64,000 bases of DNA, taken from assembly GCF_000482365.1 (NCBI RefSeq), contig NZ_KI535307.1:1-64000 (forward strand), in the 5' to 3' direction. A model generated the notes under the pieces. The model made no database searches. It worked only from the letters and a program-made list of their open reading frames with translations, and had not been told where the DNA came from. A program made the position numbers and the translations under genes. How positions within the stretch are numbered: position 1 is the first letter of the stretch; each line of letters starts with the position of its first letter. Source of the DNA: Porphyromonas uenonis DSM 23387 = JCM 13868 (GTDB lineage: Bacteria; Bacteroidota; Bacteroidia; Bacteroidales; Porphyromonadaceae). Positions 27,149 through 33,160 of this stretch are shown here, piece after piece.

Positions 27149-27565
27149 TTAGAACTCGACTTCAATCTCAGGGCTGTACTTAACGAGGTCTAGCAGCATG
27201 AGCGTCACGTCAGCATGCTCGATCTCTCCACCCATAGCGTCGGCTAGGTCAAAGAGTACCTGTACTTCATCCACTGTGATAACATTGTCTGCCATCACAA
27301 TCTCGATAGCGCACTGCAAGAGTTTCTTGGTCTCATCATCTTCGATAGCCGAAGCGTTGTTGATGAGGTACTCTTGGATAGCGTCGTCATCCTTACCCTC
27401 TAGGGTGTTGACCGCCTCCTGCACCTGCTGGATGAGTGTTGCGGAGTTTACGTCGAGCGCCTCAGCGATGTCAGTAAGCATTTCGTTTTCCTCCTCAGAG
27501 TATACACCGTCTGCCCAGATGGCTACAGCCAGAAAAGCTGCTACATTCTTTATGTCTGATTTCAT
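27149..27565 (-). CDS. TerB-like protein, accessory cluster
   Basis: This 138-residue all-helical acidic protein resembles the TerB (tellurite-resistance B) fold: AIWADGVYSEEENEMLTDIAEAL (start) and EIVMADNVITVDEVQVLFDLAD (second half). The two acidic segments of the form ADGxxSxEExxML and ADNxITxDExxVL are the TerB/DjlA metal-binding-like repeats. An earlier in-frame start at 27670 would overlap the small basic gene upstream, so I prefer the ATG at 27565. TerB-like domains recur in stress and phage-defence neighbourhoods. Confidence 0.75.
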   Translation of the reverse strand: MKSDIKNVAAFLAVAIWADGVYSEEENEMLTDIAEALDVNSATLIQQVQEAVNTLEGKDDDAIQEYLINNASAIEDDETKKLLQCAIEIVMADNVITVDEVQVLFDLADAMGGEIEHADVTLMLLDLVKYSPEIEVEF

Positions 27566-27584
27566 AGTTCTGTCGTTGTCTTTT

Positions 27585-27743
27585 TTATTTGAGCATTCGT
27601 TTGATACGTCTGAGTATACTAGCGTCTTCTTGACGACGTTTTTTTGCCGCTGCTGCGCGAGCCTTTGCAAGATTATCGAGCATAGCCTTACCTTCCTTGG
27701 TACGCTTGTCGATCTTACCTGATTTAGTTCGTTTTACTGCCAT
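27585..27743 (-). CDS. 52-residue basic protein, accessory cluster
   Basis: Reading the minus strand gives an intact 52-codon frame, ATG at 27743 to TAA at 27585. It encodes a strongly basic helix-rich peptide (MAVKRTKSGKIDKRTKEGKA, then LDNLAKARAAAAKKRR). It lies 19 bp upstream of the TerB-like start and 57 bp downstream of the OmpA fusion gene, in the same orientation. Spacing, codon pattern and basic composition support a real gene, perhaps a nucleic-acid-binding or adaptor peptide. No family is recognised. Confidence 0.65.
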   Translation of the reverse strand: MAVKRTKSGKIDKRTKEGKAMLDNLAKARAAAAKKRRQEDASILRRIKRMLK

Positions 27744-27799
27744 TTGTAGTATTACTTAGTTGGTTATTAGTTGCGTTGTGATGGTGAGCCTCTGCTTGC

Positions 27800-28690
27800 T
27801 CACTCTATGACGATGAACTCAGTGCGTCTATTGACCTCTGGGTTGTTTGGATCAATCGGTTCACTGGAACCCTTGCCCTCAGCTTGCAGGCGGTCTGCCG
27901 AGATGCCTTGGCTGATGAGGAAGTCTACAGCGACTTGAGCTCGCTCCTCTGAGAGGCGCTGATTGAAGGCATCATCGCCCTCCTCTGAGGTGTGGCCTTC
28001 GATCTTGAGCTTTAGCTCAGGATTTTCCTCCATCAGTTTGGCTAGATCATGGAGGACAAACTTAGTCTCGTCTGTTAGGTCTGCTTTGCCCTGGACAAAC
28101 TTAGCTGCATTGAAGTTTTTCTCGATCTCCTTAACACGGTCTTTATAGACGACCTTCTCGACCGTAACGACCTTCTCGACCTCGACTACCTTGGGCTTAC
28201 GAAGTAGGAAGAATGCTATGATGCCTCCGATGAGGAGTAGTGCGATGATGAGCCAGAGCCACCAGGGGAGTCCTTTCTTCTTAGCCACTGGGGGAATGTA
28301 GCCGTTGAGATACTCTAGACGGAAGCCACCCTTCTCGCCTACTCGTCCAGCCTTCTCAAACTCTGCCACCACAATATCATACTGCGTAGCATGCTGTACG
28401 ATCCTCTCGAAGCTCGGTTTGGTCCACATACTGACGACAGCAACTTTCTTGCCGTCACCCATAGTGAGTAGCTCGTCGGGAGCTTTGAAGTAGCCGTTCC
28501 AATTGGCTGTAGTTCCTTCCTCCTCTGCATAGATAAAGGTCTCTGGGACACCCTTGTCTGGGTTCAGCTCGTTGGGAAATGCTTTGCGCAAGTCTGCGAG
28601 GGTTGCATGCGGATACATAATCATGTAGGCATGTACGATACCTAGCGCTGTACGGTTTTGGGCTTTGCCAAATACTTTGATTTTGTCCAT
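27800..28690 (-). CDS. N-domain / TM / OmpA-domain fusion protein, accessory cluster
   Basis: This 296-residue protein has a unique soluble N-terminal domain (about 1-130, containing ALGIVHAYMIMYPHATLADL and FKAPDELLTMGDGKKVAVVS). A single membrane segment follows at about 142-163 (WWLWLIIALLLIGGIIAFFL). Next is a short Val/Glu/Lys coiled coil (KVVEVEKVVTVEKVVYKD), and last an OmpA domain (about 195-296, KIEGHTSEEGDDAFNQRLSE). With no signal peptide, the N-domain should be cytoplasmic and the OmpA domain periplasmic. The protein would then link a cytoplasmic sensor or effector to the cell wall. ZorB-like proteins are organised similarly, but no MotA/ZorA partner is present. Confidence 0.8.
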   Translation of the reverse strand: MDKIKVFGKAQNRTALGIVHAYMIMYPHATLADLRKAFPNELNPDKGVPETFIYAEEEGTTANWNGYFKAPDELLTMGDGKKVAVVSMWTKPSFERIVQHATQYDIVVAEFEKAGRVGEKGGFRLEYLNGYIPPVAKKKGLPWWLWLIIALLLIGGIIAFFLLRKPKVVEVEKVVTVEKVVYKDRVKEIEKNFNAAKFVQGKADLTDETKFVLHDLAKLMEENPELKLKIEGHTSEEGDDAFNQRLSEERAQVAVDFLISQGISADRLQAEGKGSSEPIDPNNPEVNRRTEFIVIE

Positions 28691-28711
28691 GAGGTTTATA
28701 GTGTTATAGTG

Positions 28712-28885
28712 TTACCGTCCAAACAGTTTCTTCAGGATGCCACGACCTACCTTTTGGTTCAGACCACTCTTGCTCGTTGGGATACCTGTCCGACGAGATA
28801 CTCGCTGTCTGAGCTTTGTTACGCCTACGGCTCTTTGCCATGAGAAGGAGAGACCTGGTATTGGTGTTGATCGTTTGCGTCCCAT
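28712..28885 (-). CDS. 57-residue basic protein, accessory cluster
   Basis: An intact minus-strand frame runs from ATG at 28885 to TAA at 28712. It encodes a Lys/Arg/Ser/Gly-rich peptide (MGRKRSTPIPGLSFSWQRAV, with RRTGIPTSKSGLNQKVGRGI later). It lies 13 bp from the nuclease-like gene and 21 bp from the OmpA fusion gene. Tight packing between same-strand genes and the conserved-looking TGIPTSKSG segment make it likely to be expressed. The function is unknown; a nucleic-acid-binding role is only a guess from its charge. Confidence 0.68.
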   Translation of the reverse strand: MGRKRSTPIPGLSFSWQRAVGVTKLRQRVSRRTGIPTSKSGLNQKVGRGILKKLFGR

Positions 28886-28898
28886 AAGTGTCTTTACA

Positions 28899-29564
28899 TC
28901 ATCTGATTGTTGTTATGTTGTAGTAGAGCTCCACATCCTCTACATTGAAGCTATGCCACTGCAGATCATAATCCCTATCAACCGAAAAGGCTGGATAGTT
29001 CTTAGCACAGGAGCTCTCTGAGTTTCGCCAAGACTTTTCCCTCGAGCGGATGCCTTGAGCCATACTGAGCTTGCAATTGTTGGAGGACTCTCTAGTTTGA
29101 TTGAGATAAGAGCGATCATTGGTGACAAAAAGGGCCACCCCTCCTACCACTCGCTCGAAGTGTCGATGTAGTAGCTCGAGGCGTCGCACATCTTTCCAAA
29201 AGCTATACATACCTATATCCTGAGCTCCCTGGCTTTTCATCACGTCAATAGACTCGGGGATTACTTCACCAAAGCGAATGATACGCTTACGGATACGCTT
29301 TGTCTTATACTTCAACTCTATGGGTAGATAAGCGTCTGCTTTTCTCACCATAAGGTCTAGACGTAGCTCGTTTCGCCAGATGTAGTCCTGTCCGAGGAGC
29401 TGATATGGCACATAGTACTCTACATCTACATCGTCATAGTTATGAGTAGAGCCACGCAGCCATAGAGCCAGATGCATCTGGAGGTCGCGCTCGTTAAAGC
29501 ACAACTCCTGGGTATCTGCAAAGTATGCAACAATATCCTCCCGTACGGCTGTATTTAAGTCCAT
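28899..29564 (-). CDS. PD-(D/E)XK nuclease-like protein, accessory cluster
   Basis: This 221-residue protein has a recognisable restriction-endonuclease-like motif. Asp about 70 (NELRLDLMVRK) is followed twelve residues later by Glu-Leu-Lys (PIELKYK, Glu 83, Lys 85), with an upstream acidic residue in NERDLQMHLA (about 25). This is the D-X(n)-E-X-K pattern of the PD-(D/E)XK superfamily. The C-terminal half is unassigned. It is the first gene of the accessory cluster, 46 bp below a good promoter box. Nuclease activity is predicted, not shown, and the fold is also used by non-catalytic DNA-binding proteins. Confidence 0.72.
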   Translation of the reverse strand: MDLNTAVREDIVAYFADTQELCFNERDLQMHLALWLRGSTHNYDDVDVEYYVPYQLLGQDYIWRNELRLDLMVRKADAYLPIELKYKTKRIRKRIIRFGEVIPESIDVMKSQGAQDIGMYSFWKDVRRLELLHRHFERVVGGVALFVTNDRSYLNQTRESSNNCKLSMAQGIRSREKSWRNSESSCAKNYPAFSVDRDYDLQWHSFNVEDVELYYNITTIR

Positions 29565-29610
29565 TATCTTTGATTGTTTCGAAATGGGGGCTCCATAGGA
29601 ACTTCACTGG

Positions 29611-29618
29611 CAAAGGTA
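29611..29618 (-). promoter_or_regulatory. -7 box of the accessory cluster
   Basis: TACCTTTG on the minus strand lies 46 bp upstream of the first cluster gene (start 29564). No equally good box was noticed between the following genes, which fits one long transcript. I did not scan every internal gap exhaustively. Confidence 0.6.
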
Positions 29619-29764
29619 CGGAATGTTTAACAAAAAACAAAAACTTGCGGTCTAAACCGTCAAAACATACTGACTACAAATAAGATAAAGTCATCAAAAT
29701 AGTAAAACAAATGGGGTAATCATCTTACAAAACCCAGCAATCGGCCGAAAATAAGAGTCTGGAG

Positions 29765-29900
29765 AAGCTTTCATCGGAGGAATTTTATAAATATGTACGG
29801 TGTCATCATCCATTTAAGCCGAAGAGAGAGGTGAAACTTCGAAAAAATGAAATCACAAGTCCGAAATGCTTTTCCGTTCCTCACTGGGAGATGAGATAGA
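29765..29900. repeat. degenerate relative of the 244-bp repeat
   Basis: TCATCGGAGGAATTTTA, GAAACTTCGAAAAAATGAAA and AAGTCCGAAATGCTTTTCCG correspond in order to parts of the 244-bp repeat, with many substitutions. It appears to be an old, decayed copy. A similar one is at 46755-46880. Confidence 0.6.
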
Positions 29901-30003
29901 TCCATGGAGAAGTTCTGTATTCCCTCCATATTGAGACGAACCTACTGATAGTATGTCAGCTCCAGCGTCGCTATACAGCGCTACAGATTCGCTCTGATTA
30001 CTC

Positions 30004-30247
30004 ACATCTTCGACGATTCCGATTTCCTACCTAGGAATTTGCCAAATAAGTACCTAGGAATTCCCCCAATTCCTACCTAGGAAATAAAAAATACTTCGGA
30101 GGAATCAAATGAAACTTCGGAAGAATCAAAAAATAAGTCCGAAGAATTTTCTATTTCCTAGGTAGCAAATCAGAAATATCTACGGAGGAATTTGGCCATT
30201 TCCTAGGTAGGAATTGAAACAAGTTCATTTTTATACTGCATCAGTCC
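30004..30247. repeat. 244-bp intergenic repeat, copy B
   Basis: This is the direct-orientation copy of 20668-20911 without indels. Differences seen are scattered single bases (for example AAGTACC against AGCTACC, and TTTGGCC against TTTTGCC). It ends 23 bp before the -7 box of the nitroreductase gene. Confidence 0.9.
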
Positions 30248-30270
30248 GGTTAGCTCTGATGAGCTTTTCG

Positions 30271-30278
30271 TATATTTG
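30271..30278 (+). promoter_or_regulatory. -7 box for the nitroreductase gene
   Basis: TATATTTG matches TAnnTTTG, 70 bp upstream of the ATG at 30349. Confidence 0.55.
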
Positions 30279-30348
30279 TGGATAGAGAGCTTTTTGCCGT
30301 AAGTAACAAGAGCCTATATAGTAATCCAAACAACAGATACTAACGACT

Positions 30349-30993
30349 ATGCTACGTAGATGGATGCCGCTGACGATGGCGATGATACTGCTCCTCGTGG
30401 GAGCTGTCGCCTGTCAGAAGGCTACAACAACAGAACAATCAGACACAACAGAAGAAACTATGCGTATGACAACACAAGAAAAAATGGACATCTTCCTAAC
30501 ACGCAGGAGTATACGTAAGTATAAGCCTGAACTACCGCCACAGGAGCTACTAGACAAAGTGCTCGAGGCGGGGACCTACGCGCCCTCGGCGATGGGCAAG
30601 CAGTCCGTCACAATCGTGGCTGTAACCAATCGCGCAGTGCGTGACCAGCTCTCGCAGCTGGCTAACAAAGCTCGCGGTGGAGACAAGGATCAGTTTTACG
30701 GTGCTCCAGCGGTCTTCGTCGTGCTGGCTGACAAGTCGCTGTCGAGCAATTACCTACAAGATGGAGCTCTGGTGGTAGGCAATATGCAGAATGCTGCTCA
30801 CGCACTCGGTCTTGGCACTTGCTGGGTCAATGCGGCTAAGGGCATCTTCGAACTGGAGGAGGGTCAAGCACTTCTCAAGAAGTGGGGACTGGAGGGAGAC
30901 CTCGTGGGTGTCGCCTGCTGTATCATAGGTTATCCCGATGAGTCGCCCGAGTCTGCACCGCGCAAGGAGCACTATGTGATACACGTGGACTAG
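30349..30993 (+). CDS. nitroreductase-family protein with lipoprotein signal
   Basis: In this 214-residue protein the first 24 residues form a lipoprotein leader (MAMILLLVGAVAC, Cys about 22). A compact FMN-dependent nitroreductase domain follows. RRSIRKYKPELPPQELLDKV (about 52-71) is the canonical FMN-binding opening, followed by AGTYAPSAMGKQS. LGTCWVNAAKGI and GVACCIIGYPDES are the later conserved segments. The family is normally cytosolic and NAD(P)H-dependent. An exported, lipid-anchored form is unusual and raises the question of its electron donor. It is a single gene behind its own promoter. Confidence 0.85.
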   Translation: MLRRWMPLTMAMILLLVGAVACQKATTTEQSDTTEETMRMTTQEKMDIFLTRRSIRKYKPELPPQELLDKVLEAGTYAPSAMGKQSVTIVAVTNRAVRDQLSQLANKARGGDKDQFYGAPAVFVVLADKSLSSNYLQDGALVVGNMQNAAHALGLGTCWVNAAKGIFELEEGQALLKKWGLEGDLVGVACCIIGYPDESPESAPRKEHYVIHVD

Positions 30994-31002
30994 AAGAGCC
31001 CG

Positions 31003-31072
31003 CAGGTGTAGGGATGCACGTCTCGCTTTGACACAACGGACGCTCGACCGAGCGTCCCTACATATCGTTACC
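31003..31072. repeat. hairpin repeat, GGACGC-TCG type
   Basis: GGACGCTCG-AC-CGAGCGTCC is a 9-bp hairpin followed by CTACATATCGTTACCCGT. It is nearly identical to 43633-43672. One stem pair differs in a compensated way (T-A here, A-T there). A weaker inverted copy (GTAGGGATGCACG) lies just to the left. Confidence 0.7.
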
Positions 31073-31118
31073 CGTAAGACTTGCGGAGCCTACGAAGGCT
31101 CATCTCGCAAGATTGTTG

Positions 31119-31126
31119 TACTTTTG
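31119..31126 (+). promoter_or_regulatory. -7 box for the outer-membrane barrel gene
   Basis: TACTTTTG matches TAnnTTTG, 37 bp upstream of the ATG at 31164. Confidence 0.55.
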
Positions 31127-31163
31127 AGGAGTAATTGCAACTTTAGCTTATACATATACTACT

Positions 31164-31850
31164 ATGACAAGACTACGTACACTACTACTTTCACTCGTGG
31201 CGCTCTGCGCGCTCGGTGGCACGGCGCAGGCTCAGATGCCTCTGCGTATCTACGTTGACGCAGCTCCGCTCTTTAACCTTTCACAAGCCAAGACACTCCA
31301 AGATGCCTCTGAAAACAAGGTTTTCGTGGGCTACCGCCTAGGTGCTGGACTGGATGTCAACGTGGGCAAGATGATGTACGTCGGCACGGGATTGACCTTT
31401 GCTATGAAGGGAAATCAATACAGCTTCCTTTCCGAAAAGGGTAAGGGCGACATCAAGGTTTACAGCCACTATATGCAGATCCCCGTCAACGTGGGTGTGC
31501 GCCTGAACGTGACTCCTCGCATCGGTTGCTCCATAGAGGCTGGTCCTTACTTTGCTTACGCTCTGGGAGCTACCGTTAGCCAGGGCAAGATTCTAGACGA
31601 TATCCAGAAGACTTACAACGTCTACAAGGATGGTATCCTCGGGATGGATGGTGCCAAGCTCAAGCGCTACGACATCGGTCTGGGTGCTAAGGCTAAGGTA
31701 ACCTTCGGATCGTGGTACGGTATGCTAGGTGCTGACTTGGGCTTCGTCGATGAGCTGAAACTAGAGAAGAATGATCCCAAGCTAGAGAAGCTTGGTCAGA
31801 AGGCTATGCGCAATACCTCCTTCTATCTCGGTGCTGGCTTTACATTCTAA
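31164..31850 (+). CDS. outer-membrane beta-barrel protein (PorT/OmpX-like)
   Basis: This 228-residue protein has a cleavable signal peptide (about 1-24, ending GTAQAQ). Alternating hydrophobic/aromatic strands typical of an 8-strand barrel follow (YRLGAGLDVNVGKMMYVGTG, YMQIPVNVGVRLNVTPRIGC). It ends in Phe (YLGAGFTF), the usual C-terminal barrel signal. It belongs to the outer-membrane beta-barrel families common in Bacteroidota. The substrate or role is unknown. It lies 6 bp before the flavodoxin-fold gene, so they share a transcript. Confidence 0.8.
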   Translation: MTRLRTLLLSLVALCALGGTAQAQMPLRIYVDAAPLFNLSQAKTLQDASENKVFVGYRLGAGLDVNVGKMMYVGTGLTFAMKGNQYSFLSEKGKGDIKVYSHYMQIPVNVGVRLNVTPRIGCSIEAGPYFAYALGATVSQGKILDDIQKTYNVYKDGILGMDGAKLKRYDIGLGAKAKVTFGSWYGMLGADLGFVDELKLEKNDPKLEKLGQKAMRNTSFYLGAGFTF

Positions 31851-31856
31851 GTCCTT

Positions 31857-32384
31857 ATGAAGAATCATAACACGCTGATTATTGTAGCGCACCCCGACCT
31901 GGAGCACTCTGTCATCAACAAAGCTTGGATGGAGGCGCTCACGGGGCACGCTACGATACATAGCCTCTGTGACGCTTACCCCACGGGGACGCCTATAGAT
32001 GTGGCGCATGAGCGTGCGCTCGTGGAGTGTCACGATCGTGTGATACTACAGTTCCCCCTCTACTGGTACTCCGCTCCGGCGATCCTGAAGCAGTGGACTG
32101 ACGAGGTCTTTGGCGAGGGCTGGGCCTTCGGTGAGGGGGGCGACGCATGGGTTGGTCGTCAGCTCGGTGTCGCTGTCTCATGCGGTAGCGCTGAGGCAAA
32201 CTTCTGCGAGGGCGGATCTCAAAAGCATACGCTAGCGACTTTCCTCACGCCTTATGAGGGGCTAGCAGCTTTCGCACGAGCTGACTATATAGGGCATCAC
32301 GCCTTTTACGATACTTATAGCGATACGGTCGCCGAGAGGTTGCCGGCAAATTGCGAGGCGTATCTGCGCTTTGCGCTACAGTAA
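31857..32384 (+). CDS. flavodoxin-fold NAD(P)H oxidoreductase (KefF/MdaB type)
   Basis: This 175-residue cytosolic protein of the Flavodoxin_2 family is an FMN/FAD-dependent quinone or xenobiotic reductase. The opening LIIVAHPDLEHSVINKAW (about 7-24), the flavin-contact block FPLYWYSAPAILKQWTDEVF (about 66-85) and the later GWAFGEGG are characteristic. No K+/H+ antiporter (Kef) gene is adjacent, so a role as an antiporter subunit is unlikely. It is translated just downstream of the barrel gene. Confidence 0.87.
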   Translation: MKNHNTLIIVAHPDLEHSVINKAWMEALTGHATIHSLCDAYPTGTPIDVAHERALVECHDRVILQFPLYWYSAPAILKQWTDEVFGEGWAFGEGGDAWVGRQLGVAVSCGSAEANFCEGGSQKHTLATFLTPYEGLAAFARADYIGHHAFYDTYSDTVAERLPANCEAYLRFALQ

Positions 32385-32410
32385 ACACTTAATCTAGACG
32401 TTAGCCACTT

Positions 32411-33160
32411 ATGAGTACGATCATTGACCTACAGGGCGTTACGGTATCACGCCAGGAGCATGAACTACTACGAGACGTCACACTATCGCTCGAAGCGGGA
32501 GACTTTGCCTACCTTACGGGACCCGTGGGGAGTGGCAAGAGTTCACTCCTAGAGCTACTCTATGGAGAGCTGGCGCCTAAGGGAGGCGTCGCTAAGGTGC
32601 TGGACTACAACCTGCACCGCATGTCAGTACGTCAGCGACAAGCTCTGAGGCGCTCGCTGGGGATCGTCTTCCAGTCACAGGCGCAGCTCCTATATAACTA
32701 CACGGTGCAGGGCAACCTAGACTTCGTCTTGCGTGCTGTGGGGGTAAAAAAGCGAGAGCAACGTGCTATGCGTATCGAGGAGGCGCTGAAGCAGGTCGGC
32801 ATGGAGGGCAAGCACTACAAGTACCCGCACGAGCTGAGCGGTGGCGAGGCTGAGCGCATCTGCATAGCGCGTGCCCTAGTCGTACGTCCACGACTGATCC
32901 TGCTTGATGAGCCTACGACGGGACTAGATAGTGAGACGTCGCTACTAATCGGTCAGCTGATCCAGTCCTTAGCTAAGGAGGGTGTAGCAGTGCTGATGAG
33001 TACGCACAATGAGACGCTCATACAGGAGCTACCCGCTACGAGATACCATATCGATCTGGAGAGTCGTACGCTGAAGCGCATCGACTTGTCCCCCACCCTA
33101 GAGGAGGTCGAGGAAACTAGTTCAGAACCTTCTACAGATCCTATTGAAGTAGCACTATGA
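32411..33160 (+). CDS. ftsE: FtsE-like ABC transporter ATP-binding protein
   Basis: This 249-residue ABC ATPase has Walker A GPVGSGKSSL (about 37-46), the Q-loop IVFQSQ and the signature LSGGEAERICIARAL. Walker B with D-loop is LILLDEPTTGLD, and the H-loop is STHNE. The closest family is FtsE, which with FtsX regulates septal peptidoglycan hydrolysis. No ftsX is adjacent, and the last 25 residues form an acidic tail. Its stop overlaps the aspartokinase start (ATGA, 33157-33160), so the two are translationally coupled. Confidence 0.78.
   Translation: MSTIIDLQGVTVSRQEHELLRDVTLSLEAGDFAYLTGPVGSGKSSLLELLYGELAPKGGVAKVLDYNLHRMSVRQRQALRRSLGIVFQSQAQLLYNYTVQGNLDFVLRAVGVKKREQRAMRIEEALKQVGMEGKHYKYPHELSGGEAERICIARALVVRPRLILLDEPTTGLDSETSLLIGQLIQSLAKEGVAVLMSTHNETLIQELPATRYHIDLESRTLKRIDLSPTLEEVEETSSEPSTDPIEVAL

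Larger units (their letters stand above)
29565..30348. other. long intergenic region upstream of the accessory cluster
   Basis: No gene is seen. It holds the accessory-cluster promoter (29618-29611), an AT-rich stretch (29620-29730), a decayed array (29765-29900), copy B of the 244-bp repeat (30004-30247) and the nitroreductase promoter (30271). Confidence 0.7.

Noticed and set aside
27198-27722. 174-residue plus-strand frame across the TerB-like gene
   Set aside because: Ser/Thr-rich mirror of an acidic gene on the minus strand; all neighbours are minus strand.
23302-29564. Zorya defence system
   Set aside because: OmpA-domain and nuclease-like proteins are present, but there is no MotA/ZorA-type channel and no helicase, and the other genes do not fit.
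31028-31258. 76-residue frame upstream of the barrel gene
   Set aside because: It crosses the hairpin repeat and the barrel promoter and overlaps the barrel start in another frame.
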